NCBI GenBank assembly: GCA_002189035.1
Contig: NEEC01000011.1
Coordinates: 3,286,001-3,350,000 of the forward strand
DNA length: 64,000 nucleotides
Direction: 5' to 3'
Source of the DNA: Utricularia gibba
Lineage: Eukaryota > Streptophyta > Magnoliopsida > Lamiales > Lentibulariaceae
Shown: positions 8,751 through 21,345 of the stretch, one piece after another
Layout: the number at the start of each line of letters is the position of its first letter
Position numbering within the stretch: the first letter of the stretch is position 1
The notes under the pieces: generated by a model
What the model saw: only the letters and a program-made list of their open reading frames with translations
What the model was told of the DNA's origin: nothing
The model's database searches: none
Position numbers and translations under genes: made by a program

Positions 8751-9557
8751 ATCCCTTGCAATGCAACGTGTGTGTTCCAAAACACACCTGATGCAGGCCT
8801 CGTGCACCATTCTGTATTTTGTTGATATCTTGAAAACCGTGATGAGCCACGTTCCGCACGACACACCGTTTCGAAGCTCATTTTGAGGCACTCATCTTCC
8901 GTTTTGGAAGCTTCGTCGTCCGACGATATATCAGAGCTGGAATTATTGCCTTATATTAGCCTTCAATTGTGCCACAAAGTGGCCACGATGTTCGCGATGA
9001 TGCGACCTCGGACTTCCGATTCGACGCGAATGGGATTTCTCGCTTTCAAGACATATGGATTTCATTGGTGGGTTTGAAACTTTCGTTTTAGAGGCTGTCC
9101 CTTACAATGCCACGGGTGTGTTCCAACCCACACCTGATGCAGGCCTCGTGCACCATTCCGTATTTTGTCGATATCTTGAATACCGTGATGAGCCACGTTG
9201 CGCACGACACACCGTTTCGAAGCTCATTCCAGGGCGGTCATCTTCCGTTTTTGAAGCTTCGTCGTCCGACGATGTATCAGAGATCGAATTATTGCCTAAT
9301 GTTAGCCTTCAATTGTGCCAAAAAGTGGCCACGATGTTCGCGACGATGCGACTCAGGGAATCCGATTCGACGCGAATGTGATTTCCCGCTTGCAAAACAT
9401 ATGCCTTTCATTGGAAGGTGTGAAATTTTCGTTTTTTAGACGATCCCTTACAATGCCACGGTTGTGTTCGAACCCGCACCTGATGTAGGCCTTGTGCACC
9501 ATTCCGTATTTTTTTGATATCCTAAAAACCGTGATGAGCCACGTTGCGCATGACACA

Positions 9558-9580
9558 CGGTTTCGAAGCTCTAATTATTG
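9558..9580. repeat. Deletion junction at shared AGCTC
   Basis: TTTCGAAGCTC from mid-unit continues directly into TAATTATTGCC, skipping roughly 70-85 bp that contain the HindIII-site segment. AGCTC occurs at both ends of the missing piece, which suggests microhomology-mediated loss. Confidence 0.75.
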
Positions 9581-10515
9581 CCTTATATTAGCCTTCAATT
9601 GTTCCACAAAGTGGCCACGACGTTCGCGATGATGCGACCTCGGACTTTCGATTCGACGCGAATGGGATTTCTCGCTTTCAAGACATATGGATTTCATTGG
9701 AAGGTGTGAAATTTTCGTTTTAGAGGCGATCCTTCACAATGCCATGGGTGTCTTCCAACCCACACCTGATGAAGGCCCCGTGCACCATTCCGTATTTTAT
9801 CGATATCTTGAAACCGTGATGAGCCACGTAGCGCACGACACACCGTTTCAAAGCTCATTCTAGGGCGGTCGTCTTCCGTTTTGGAAGCTTCGTCGTCCGA
9901 CGATATATCAGAGCTGGAATTATTGCCTTATATTAGCCTTCAATTGTGCCACAAAGTGGCCACGATGTTCGCGATGATGCGACCTCGGACTTCCGATTCG
10001 ACGCGAATGGGATTTCTCGCTTTCAAGACATATGGATTTCATTGGAGGGTTTGAAACTTTCGTTTTAGAGGCTGTCCCTTACAATGCCACGGGTGTGTTC
10101 CAACCCACACCTGATGCAGGCCTCGTGCATCATTACGTATTTTGTCGATATCTTGAAAACCGTGATGAGCCACGTTTCGCATGACATACCGTTTCGAAGC
10201 TCATTCCGAGGCGGTCATCATCCGTATTCGAAGCTTCGTCGTCCGAAAATATATCAGAGCTCGAATTATTGCCTTATATTACCCTTCAATTGTGCCACAA
10301 AGTGGCCACGACGTTCGCGACGATGCGACTCGGGGATTCCGATTCGACGCAAATGTGATTTCTCGTTTGCAAAACACATGCATTTCATTACAATGTGTGA
10401 AATTTTTCGTTTTTGAGGTGATCCCTTACAATGCCACGGTTGTGTTCGAACCCGCACCTGATGTAGGCCTTGTGCACCATTCCGTATTTTTTTGATATCC
10501 TAAAAACCGTGATGT

Positions 10516-10559
10516 AGGCCTGCATCAGGTGTGTTACAACCCACACCTGATGCAGGCCT
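10516..10559. repeat. 18 bp perfect inverted repeat at a rearranged junction in the array
   Basis: The arms AGGCCTGCATCAGGTGTG (10516-10533) and its exact reverse complement (10542-10559) flank an 8 bp loop. The right arm is the normal satellite sequence around CCACACCTGATGCAGGCCT; the left arm is the same sequence turned round and placed after a unit that stops at CCGTGATG. This is the only inverted satellite segment noticed in the array. Confidence 0.9.
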
Positions 10560-12149
10560 CGTGCACCATTCTGTATTTTGTCGATATCTTCGAAACCGTG
10601 ATGAGCCGTGTTGCGCATGGCACACCGTTTCGAAGCTCATTCCGAGCGGTCATCTTCTGTGTTGGAAGCTTCGTCGTCCGACGATGTATCAGAGCTCGAA
10701 TTATTGCCTTATATTAGCCTTCAATTGTGCCACAAAGTGGCCACGACGTTCGCGATGATGCGACCTCGGACTTCCGATTCGACGCGAATGGGATTTCTCG
10801 CTTTCAAGACATATGGATTTCATTGGAAGGTTTGAAACTTTCGTTTTAGAGGCTGTCCCTTACAATGCCACGGGTGTGTTCCAACCCACACTTGATGCAT
10901 GCCTCGTGCACCATTACGTATTTTGTCGATATCTCGAAAACCATAATGAGCCACGTTTCGCACGACATACCGTTTCGAAGCTCATTCCGAGGCGGTCATC
11001 ATCCGTATTGGAAGCTTCGTCGTCCGACAATATATCAGAGCTCGAATTATTGCCTTATATTACCCTTCAATTGTGCCACAAAGTGGCCACGACGTTCGCG
11101 ACGATGCGACTCGGGGCTTCTGATTCGACGCGAATGTGATTTCTCCCTTGTAAAACATATACATTTCATTGGAAGGTGTGAAATTTTCGTTTTTGTGGCG
11201 ATCCCTTACAATGGCACGGTTGTGTTCCAACCCACACCTGATGTAGGCCTCGTGCACCATTCCGTATTTTATCGATATCTCGAAAACCATAATGAGCCAC
11301 GTTTCGCACGACATACCGTTTCGAAGCTCATTCCGAGGCGGTCATCATCCGTTTTGGAAGCTTCGTCGTCCGACAATATATCAGAGCTCGAATTATTGCC
11401 TTATATTAGCCTTCAATTGTGTAACAAAGTGGCCACAACGTTCGCGACGATGCGACTCAGGGCATCCGATTCGACGCAAATGTGATTTCTCGCTTGCAAA
11501 AGTTATGCATTTCATTGGAAGGTGTGAAATTTTTCGTTTTTGAGGCGATCCCTTACAATGGCACGGTTGTGTTCCTACCCACACCTGATGCAGGCCTCGT
11601 GCACCATTCCGTATTTTATCGATATCTTGAAACCGTGATGAGCCACGTAGCGCACGACACACCGTTTCAAAGCTCATTCTAGGGCGGTCATCTTCCGTTT
11701 TGGAAGCTTCGTCGTCCGACAATATATCAGAGCTCGAATTATTGACTTATATTAGCCTTCAATTGTGCCACAAAGTGGCCACGACGTTCGCGATGATGCG
11801 ACCTCGGACTTCCGTTTCGACGCGAATGGGATTTCTCGATTTCAAGACATATGGATTTCATTGGAAGGTTTGAAACATTCGTTTTAGAGGCTGTCCCTTA
11901 CAATGCCACGGGTGTGTTCCAACCCACACTTGATGCATGCCTCGTGCACCATTACGTATTTTGTCGATATCTTGAAAACCATGATGAGCCACGTTTCGCA
12001 CAACACACCGTTTTGAAGCTCATTCTAGGGCGGTCATCTTCCGTTTTGGAAGCTTCGTCGTCCGACAATATATCAGAGCTCGAATTATCGCCTTATATTA
12101 GCCTTCAATTGTGCCACAAAGTGGCCACGACGTTCGCGATGATGCGACC

Positions 12150-12166
12150 TCGGACTTCCTTAAAAG
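12150..12166. repeat. Deletion junction in a satellite unit
   Basis: CGGACTTCC, which belongs late in the unit, runs directly into TTAAAAGCGTGATGAGCC, which belongs about offset 75 of the next unit. The unit end and the beginning of the next unit are therefore missing. TCC is shared by both sides. Confidence 0.75.
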
Positions 12167-14944
12167 CGTGATGAGCCGCGTTGCGCATGACACACCGTTT
12201 CGAAGCTCATTCCGAGGCGGTCATCTTCCATTTTGCAAGCTTTGTCGTTCGACGATGTATCAGAGCTCGAATTATTGCCTTATGTTACCCTTCAATTGTG
12301 CCACAAAGTGGCCACATCGTTCGCGACGATGCGACTCGGGGCTTCTGATTCGACGCGAATGTGATTTCTCCCTTGTAAAACATATACATTTCATTGGAAG
12401 GTGTGAAATTTTCGTTTTTGAGGCGATCCCTTACAATGCCACGGTTGTGTTCCAACCCACACCTGATGCAAGCCTCGGGCACCATTACGTATTTTATTGA
12501 TATCTTGAAAACCGTGATGACCCACGTAGCGCACGACACACCGTTTCGACGCTCATTCCGAGGCGGTCATCTTCCGTTTTGGAAGCTTCGTCGTCCGACA
12601 ATATATCAGAGCTCGAATTATTGCGTTATATTAGCCTTTAATTGAGCCACAAAGTGGCCACGACGTTCGGGATGATGCGACCTCGGACTTCCGATTCGAC
12701 GCGAATGGGATTTCTCGCTTTCAAAACATATGGATTTCATTGGAAGGTGTGAAATTTTCGTTTTAGAGGCGATCCCTTACAATGCCTCGAGTGTGTTCCA
12801 ACCCACACCTGATGCAGGCCTCGTGCACCATTCCGTATTTTGTCGATATCTTGAAAACCGTGATGAGCCACGTTTCGCGCGACACACCGTTTCGAAGCTC
12901 ATTCCAGGGCAGTAATCTTCCGTTTTTGAAGCTTCGTCGTCCAACAATATATCAGAGCTCGAATTATTGCCTTATATTACCCTTCAATTGTGCGACAAAG
13001 TGCCCACGACGTTCGCGACGATGCGACTTAGGGCTTCCGATTCGACGCAAATGTGATTTCTCGCTTGCAAAACACATGCATTTCATTGGAAGGTGTGAAA
13101 TTTTTGTTTTAGAGGCGATCCCTTACAATGCCACGGTTGTGTTCCAACCCACACCTGATGAAGGCCTCGTGCACCATTCCGTATTTTCTCGATATCTTGA
13201 ATACCGTGATGAGCCACGTTGCGCACGACACACCGTTTCGAAGCTCATTCCAGGGCGGTCATCTTCCGTTTTTGAAGCCTCGTCGTCCGACAATATATCA
13301 GAGCTGGAATTATTACCTTATATTACCCTTCAATTGTGCCACAAAGTAGCCACGACGTTCCCGATGATGCGACCTTGGACTTCCGATTCGACGCGAATGG
13401 GATTTCTTGCTTTCAAGACATATGGATTTCATTGGAAGGTGTGAAACTTTCGTTTTCGAGGCGACCCCTTACAATGCCACGAGTGTGTTCCAACCCACAC
13501 ATGATGCAGGCCTCGTGCACCATTACGTATTTTGTCGATATCTTGAAAACCGTGATGAGCCACGTTTCGCAGGACATACGGTTTCGAAGCTCATTCCGAG
13601 TCGGTCATCTTCCGTTTTGGAAGCTTCGTCGTCCGACGATGTATCAGAGCTCGAATTATTGCCTTATATTAGCCTTCAATTGTTCCACAAAGTGGCCACG
13701 ACGTTCGCGACGATGCGACTCAGGGCTTCTGATTCGACGCGAATGTGATTTCTCCCTTGTAAAACATATACATTTCATTGGAAGGTGTGAAATTTTCGTT
13801 TTCGAGGTGATCCCTTTCAATGCCACGGGTGTGTTCCAACCCACACCTTATGTATGCCTCGTTCCTCGTTCAATATCTTGTCGATATCTTGCAAACCGTG
13901 ATGAGTCACGCTACGCACAGCATACCGTATCAAAGCTCATTCCGAGCCGGTCATCTTCCGTGTTGGAAGCTTCGTAATCCGACAATGTATGAGAGCTCTA
14001 ATCATTGCCTTATATTAGCCTTCAATTGTGCCAAAAAGTGGCCACGACGTTCGTGAGGATGCGCCTCGGGACTTTCGATTTGACGTGAATGGGATTTCTC
14101 GTTGCAAAACATACGCATTTCATTGGAAGGTTTGAAATTTTCGTTTTTGAGGCGATCCCTTACAATGGTACGGTTGTGTTCCAACCCACACCTAATGCAG
14201 GCCTCGTGCACCATTCTGTATTTTGTCGATATCTTGAAAACCGTGATGAGCCACGTTCCGCACGACACACCGTTTCGAAGCTCATTTTGAGGCAGTCATC
14301 TTCCGTTTTGGAAGCTTCGTCGTCCGACGATGTATCAGAGCTCGAATTATTGCCTTATATTAGCCTTCAATTGTGCCACAAAGTGGCCACGACGTTCCTG
14401 ATGATGCGACCTGGGACTTCCGATTCGACGCGAATGGGATTTCTCGCTTTCAAGACATATGGATTGCATTGGAAGGTGTGAAATTTTCGTTTTAGTGGCG
14501 ATCCTTCACAATGCCATGGGTGTGTTCCAACCCACACCTGATGAAGGCCTCGTGCACCATTCCGTATTTTGTCGATATCCTTAAAAGCGTGATGAGCCGC
14601 GTTGCGCATGACACACCGTTTCGAAGCTCATTCCGAGGCGGTCATCTTCCGTTTTGCAAGCTTTGTCGTTCGACGATGTATCAGAGCTCGAATTATTGCC
14701 TTATATTAGCCTTCAATTGTGCCACAAAATGGCCACGACGTTCGGGATGATGCGACCTCGGACTTCCGATTCGACGCGAATGGGATTTCTCGCTTTCAAA
14801 ACATATGGATTTCATTGGAAGGTGTGAAATTTTTCGTTTTTGAGGCGATCCCTTACAATGCCACGGTTGTGTTCCAACCCACACCTGATGCAGGCCTCGT
14901 GCACCATTCCGTATTTTCTTGATATCTTGAATACCGTGATGAGC

Positions 14945-16330
14945 CACGTTGCGCACGACACACCGTTTCGAAGCTCATTCCAGGGCGGTCATCTTCCGTT
15001 TTTGAAGCTTTGTCGTCCGACAATATATCAGAGCTCGAATAATTTCCTTATATTACCCATCAATTGTGCCACAAAGTGGCCACGACGTTCGCGATGATGC
15101 GACTCTGGGCTTCCAATTCGACGCAAATGTGATTTCTCGCTTGCAAAACACATGCATTTCATTGGAAGGTGTGAAATTTTCGTTTTAGAGGCGATCCCTT
15201 ACAATGCCACGGTTGTGTTCCAACCCACACCTGATGTAGGCCTCGTGCACCATTCCGTATTTTATCGATATCTTCGAAACCGTGATGAGCCACGTAGCGT
15301 ACGACACACTGTTTCAAAGCTCATTCCAGGGCGGTCATCTTCCGTTTTGGAAGCTTCATTGTCCGACAATATATCAGAGCTGGAATTATTGCCTTATATT
15401 ACCCTTCAATTGTGCCAAAAAGTGGCCACGACGTTCGCGATGATGCGACCTCGGACTTCCGATTTGACGCGAATGGGATTTCTCGGTTTCAAAACATATG
15501 GATTTTATTGGAAGGTGTGAAATTTTCGTTTTAGAGGCGTTCCCTTACAATGCCACGAGTGTGTTCCAACCCACACCTGATGCAGGCCTTGTTCACCATT
15601 CTGTATTTTGTCGATATCTTGAAAACCGTGATGAGCCACGTTCCGCACGACACCCCGTTTCGAAGCTCATTTTGAGGCAGTCATCTTCCGTTTTGGAAGC
15701 TTCGTCGTCCGACGATGTATTAGAGCTCGAATTATTGCCTTATATTAGTCTTCAATTGTGCCACAAAGTGGCCACGACGTTCGCGATGATGCGACCTCGG
15801 ACTTCCGATTCGACGCGAATGGGATTTCTCGCTTTCAAGACATATGGATTTCATTGGAAGGTGTGGAATTTCGTTTTAGTGGCGATCCTTCACAATGCCA
15901 TGGGTGTGTTCCAACCCACACCTTATGAAGGCCCCGTGCACCATTCCGTATTTTGTCGATATCCTTAAAAGCGTGATGAGCCGCGCTGCGCATGACACAC
16001 CGTTTCGAAGCTCATTCCAGAGCGGTCATCTTCCGTTTTTGAAGCTTTGTCGTTCGACGATGTATCAGAGATGGAATTATTGCCTTATGTTAGCCTTCAA
16101 TTGTGCCACAAAGTGGCCACGACGTTCGCGATGATGCAAATCGGGACTTCCGATTCGACGCGACTAGGATTTCTATCTTGCAAAACATATGCATTTCATT
16201 GGAAGGTGTGAAATTTTCGTTTTCGAGGCGATCCCTTACAATGCAACGTGTTTGTTCCAACCCACACCTAATGCAGGCCTCGTGCACCATTCCGTATTTT
16301 ATCGATATCTTGAAAACCGTGATGAGCCAC
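14945..16330. repeat. Satellite block that recurs about 3.45 kb further right (first copy)
   Basis: This four-unit stretch shares rare variants, in the same order, with about 18,390-19,775: CGAATAATTTCC followed by TATTACCCAT, GTAGCGTACGAC, CTTCATTGTCC, GAGGCGTTCC, CACCCCGTTTCG, CCTTAAAAGCGTG with GCGCTGCGCATG, and GCGACTAGGATTTC. The offset is 3,443-3,448 bp, about ten units. The second copy differs mainly by one- to few-base deletions. Confidence 0.75.
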
Positions 16331-17020
16331 GTTCCGCACGACACCCGTTTCGAAGCTCATTTTGAGGCAGTCATCTTCCGTTTTGGAAGCTTCGTCGTCC
16401 GACGATGTATTAGAGCTCGAATTATTGCCTTATATTAGCCTTCAATTGTGCCACAAAGTGGCCACGACGTTCGCGATGATGCGACCTCGGACTTCCGATT
16501 CGACGCGAATGGGATTTCTCGCTTTCAAGACATATGGATTTCATTGGAAGGTGTGGAATTTCGTTTTAGTGGCGATCCTTCACAATGCCATGGGTGTGTT
16601 CCAACCCACACCTTATGAAGGCCCCGTGCACCATTCCGTATTTTGTCGATATCCTTAAAAGCGTGATGAGCCGCGCTGCGCATGACACACCGTTTCGAAG
16701 CTCATTCCAGAGCGGTCATCTTCCGTTTTTGAAGCTTTGTCGTTCGACGATGTATCAGAGATGGAATTATTGCCTTATGTTAGCCTTCAATTGTGCCACA
16801 AAGTGGCCACGACGTTCGCGATGATGCAAATCGGGACTTCCGATTCGACGCGACTAGGATTTCTATCTTGCAAAACATATGCACTTCATTGGAAGGTGTG
16901 AAATTTTCGTTTTCGAGGCGATCCCTTACAATGCAACGTGTTTGTTCCAACCCACACCTGATGCAGGCCTCGTGCACCATTCCGTATTTTATCGATATCT
17001 TGAAAACCGTGATGAGCCAC
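15640..17020. repeat. Tandem duplication of a 690 bp satellite dimer
   Basis: About 15,640-16,329 and 16,330-17,019 are nearly identical at an offset of 690 bp (two units). They share peculiarities such as the shortened GTGTGGAATTTCG, GATCCTTCACAATGCC and GCGACTAGGATTTC. Only a few substitutions were seen, for example CTAATGCAGG versus CTGATGCAGG and GCATTTCATT versus GCACTTCATT, so the event is recent compared with the general divergence of the units. Confidence 0.85.
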
Positions 17021-18389
17021 GTTTCGAACGACACACCGTTTCGAAGCTCATTCCGAGGCGGTCATCTTCCGTTTCGCAAGCTTTGTCGTTCGACAATATA
17101 TCAGAGCTCGAATTATTGCCTTATATTAGCCTTCAATTGTGCCACAAAGTGGCCACGACGTTCGCGATGATGCGACCTCGGACTTCCGATTCGACGCGAA
17201 TGGGTTTTCTCGCATTCAAGACATATGGATTTCATTGGAAGGTATGAAATTTTTGTTTAAGAGGCGAACCCTTACAATGCCACGGTTGTGTTCCAACCCA
17301 CACCTGATGCAGGCCTCGTGCACCATTCCGTATTTTGTAAATATCTTGAAAACCGTGATGAGCCTTGTTGCACACGACACACCGTTTCGAAGCTCATTCC
17401 AGAGCGGCCATCTTCCGTTTTCGAAGCTTCGTCGTTCGACGATGTATCAGAGATCGAATTATTGCCTTATATTAGCCTTCAATTGTGCCACAAAGTGGCC
17501 ACGACGTACGTGATGATGCGACTCGGGGCTTCCAATTCGACGCAAATGTGATTTTTCGCTTGCAAAAGTTATGCATTTCATTGGAAGGTGTGAAATTTTT
17601 GTTTTTGAGGCGATCCCTTACAATGGCACGGTTGTGTTCCAACCCACACCTGATGTAGGCCTCGTGCACCATTCCGTATTTTATCGATATCTTGAAAACC
17701 GTGATGAGCCACGTTTCGCACGACACACCGTTTCGAAGCTCATTCCGAGGCGGTCATCTTCCGTTTCGCAAGCTTTGTCGTTCGACAATATATCAGAGCT
17801 CGAATTATTGCCTTATATTAGCCTTCAATTGTGCCACAAAGTGGCCACGACGTTCGCGATGATGCGACCTCGGACTTCCGATTCGACGCGAATGGGTTTT
17901 CTCGCATTCAAGACATATGGATTTCATTGGAAGGTATGAAATTTTTGTTTAAGAGGCGAACCCTTACAATGCCACGGTTGTGTTCCAACCCACACCTGAT
18001 GTAGGCCTCGTGCACCATTCCGTATTTTATCGATATCTTGAAAACCGTGATGAGCCACGTTTCACACGACACACCGTTTCGAAGCTCATTCCGAGGCGGT
18101 CATCTTCCGTTTCGCAAGCTTTGTCGTTCGACAATATATCAGAGCTCGAATTATTGCCTTATATTAGCCTTCAATTGTGCCACAAAGTGGCCACGACGTT
18201 CGCGATGATGCGACCTCGGAATTCCGATTCGACGCGAATGGGATTTCTCGCTTTCAAAACATATGGATTTCATTGGAAGGTGTGAAATTTTCGTTTTGAG
18301 GCGATCCCTTACAATGCCACGAGTGTGTTCCAACCCACACATGAGGCCTTGTTCACCATTCGTATTTTGTCGATATCTTGAAAACCGTG

Positions 18390-19775
18390 ATTAGCCACGT
18401 TGCGCACGACACACCGTTTCGAAGCTCATTCCAGGCGGTCATCTTCCGTTTTTGAAGCTTTGTCGTCCGACAATATATCAGAGCTCGAATAATTTCCTTA
18501 TATTACCCATCAATTGTGCCACAAAGTGGCCACGACGTTCGCGATGATGCGACTCGGGCTTCCAATTCGACGCAAATGTGATTTCTCGCTTGCAAAACAC
18601 ATGCATTTCATTGGAAGGTGTGAAATTTTCGTTTTAGAGGCGATCCCTTACAATGCCACGGTTGTGTTCCAACCCACACCTGATGTAGGCCTCGTGCACC
18701 ATTCCGTATTTTATCGATATCTTCGAAACCGTGATGAGCCACGTAGCGTACGACACACGTTTGAAAGCTCATTCAAGGGCGGTCATCTTCCGTTTTGGAA
18801 GCTTCATTGTCCGACAATATATCAGAGCTGGAATTATTGCCTTATATTACCCTTCAATTGTGCCAAAAAGTGGCCACGACGTTCGCGATGATGCGACCTC
18901 GGACTTCCGATTCGACGCGAATGGATTTCTCGCTTTCAAAACATATGGATTTCATTGGAAGGTGTGAAATTTTCGTTTTAGAGGCGTTCCCTTACAATGC
19001 CACGAGTGTGTTCCAACCCACACCTGATGCAGGCCTTGTTCACCATTCTGTATTTTGTCGATATCTTGAAAACCGTGATGAGCCACGTTCCGCACGACAC
19101 CCCGTTTCGAAGCTCATTTTGAGGCAGTCATCTTCCGTTTTGGAAGCTTCGTCGTCCGACGATGTATTAGAGCTCGAATTATTGCCTTATATTACCCTTC
19201 AATTGTGCCACAAAGTGGCCACGACGTCGCGATGATGCGACCTCGGACTTCCGATTCGACGCGAATGGGATTTCTCGCTTTCAAGACATATGGATTTCAT
19301 TGGAAGGTGTGAAATTTTTTTAGTGGCGATCCTTCACAATGCCATGGGTGTGTTCCAACCCACACCTGATGAAGGCCCCGTGCACCATTCCGTATTTTGT
19401 CGATATCCTTAAAAGCGTGATGAGCCGCGCTGCGCATGACACACCGTTTCGAAGCTCATTCCAGAGCGGTCATCTTCCGTTTTTGAAGCTTTGTCGTTCG
19501 ACGATGTATCAGAGATGGAATTATTGCCTTATGTTAGCCTTCAATTGTGCCACAAAGTGGCCACGACGTTCGCGATGATGCGAAAAGGAACTTCCGATTC
19601 GACGCGACTAGGATTTCTATCGTGCAAAACATATGCATTTCATTGGAAGGTGTGAAATTTTCGTTTTCGAGGCGATCCCTTACAATGCAACGTGTGTGTT
19701 CCAACCCACACTGATGCAGGCCTCGTGCACCATTCCGTATTTTATCGATATCTTGAAAACCGTGATGAGCCGCGT
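18390..19775. repeat. Second copy of the 14.95-16.33 kb satellite block
   Basis: Carries the same series of rare variants as the first copy, about 3.45 kb away. Extra small deletions are obvious, such as CACACGTTTGAAAGC for CACACTGTTTCAAAGC, AATGGATTTC for AATGGGATTTC, and GACGTCGCG for GACGTTCGCG. Confidence 0.75.
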
Positions 19776-21279
19776 TGCGCATGACACACCGTTTCGAAGC
19801 TCATTCCAGGCGGTCATCTTCCGTTTCGCAAGCTTTGTCGTTCGACAATATATCAGAGCTCGAATTATTGCCTTATATTAGCCTTCAATTGTGCCACAAA
19901 GTGGCCACGACGTTCGCGATGATGCGACCTCGGACTTCCGATTCGACGCGAATGGGTTTTCTCGCATTCAAGACATATGGATTTCATTGGAAGGTATGAA
20001 ATTTTTGTTTAAGAGGCGAACCCTTACAATGCCACGGTTGTGTTCCAACCCACACCTGATGCAGGCCTCGTGCACCATTCCGTATTTTGTAAATATCTTG
20101 AAAACCGTGATGAGCCTCGTTGCACACGACACACCGTTTCGAAGCTCATTCCGAGCGGTCATCTTCCGTTTTTGAAGCTTCGTCGTCCGACAATATATCA
20201 GAGCTCGAATAATTTCCTTATATTACCCTTCAATTGTGCCACAAAGTGGCCACGACGTTCGCGATGATGCGACTCGGGGCTTCCAATTCGACGCAAATGT
20301 GATTTCTCGCTTGCAAAACACATGCATTTCATTGGAAGGTGTGAAATTTTCGTTTTAGAGGCGATCCCTTACAATGCCACGGTTGTGTTCCAACCCACAC
20401 CTGATGCAGGCCTCGTGCACCATTCCGTATTTTGTCGATATCTTGAAAACCATGATGAGCCACGTTTCGCACGACACACCGTTTCGAAGCTCATTCTAGG
20501 GCTGTCATCTTCCGTTTTGGAAGCTTCGTCGTCCGACAATATATCAGAGCTGGAATTATTGCCTTATATTACCCTTCAACTGTGCCACAAAGTGGCCACG
20601 ACGTTCCGATGATGCGACCTTGGACTTCCGATTCGACGCGAATGGATTTCTCGCTTTCAAGACATATGGATTTCATTGGAAGGTGTGAAATTTTCGTTTG
20701 AGAGGCGATCCCTTACAATGCCACGAGTGTGTTCCAACCCACACCTGATGCAGGCCTTGTTCACCATTCTGTATTTTGTCGATATCTTGAAAACCGTGAT
20801 GAGCCACGTTCCGCACGACACCCCGTTTCGAAGCTCATTTTGAGGCAGTCATCTTCTGTTTTGGAAGCTTCGTCGTCTGACGATGTATTAGAGCTCGAAT
20901 TATTGCCTTATATTACCCTTCAATTGTGCCAGAAAGTGGCCACGACGTTCGCGATGATGCGACCTCGGACTTCCGATTCGACGCGAATGGGATTTCTCGC
21001 TTTCAAGACATATGGATTTCATTGGAAGGTGTGAAATTTCGTTTTAGTGGCGATCCTTCACAATGCCATGGGTGTGTTCCAACCCACACCTGATGTACGC
21101 CTCGTGCACCGTTCCGTATTTTATCGATATGTTGAAAACCGTGATGAGCCACGTTTCACACGACACACCGTTTCAAAGCTCATTCCGAGGCGGTCATCTT
21201 CCGTTTCGCAAGCTTTGTCGTTCGACAATATATCAGAGCTCGAATTATTGCCTTATATTACCTTCAATTGTGCCACAAA

Positions 21280-21345
21280 GTTTCGCGATGATGCGACTCT
21301 TCCGATTCGACGCGAATGGATTTCTCGCTTTCAAAGCTCATTCTA
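21280..21345. repeat. Truncated satellite units with a TTTCAAA junction
   Basis: One unit is shortened around 21,280-21,300, losing part of the GTGGCCACGACG segment and of the CTCGGA segment. It then jumps from CTCGCTTTCAAA near its end to CAAAGCTCATTC near offset 120 of the next unit. TTTCAAA (21329-21335) is common to both sides, so about 190 bp were lost at a 7 bp microhomology. Confidence 0.8.
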
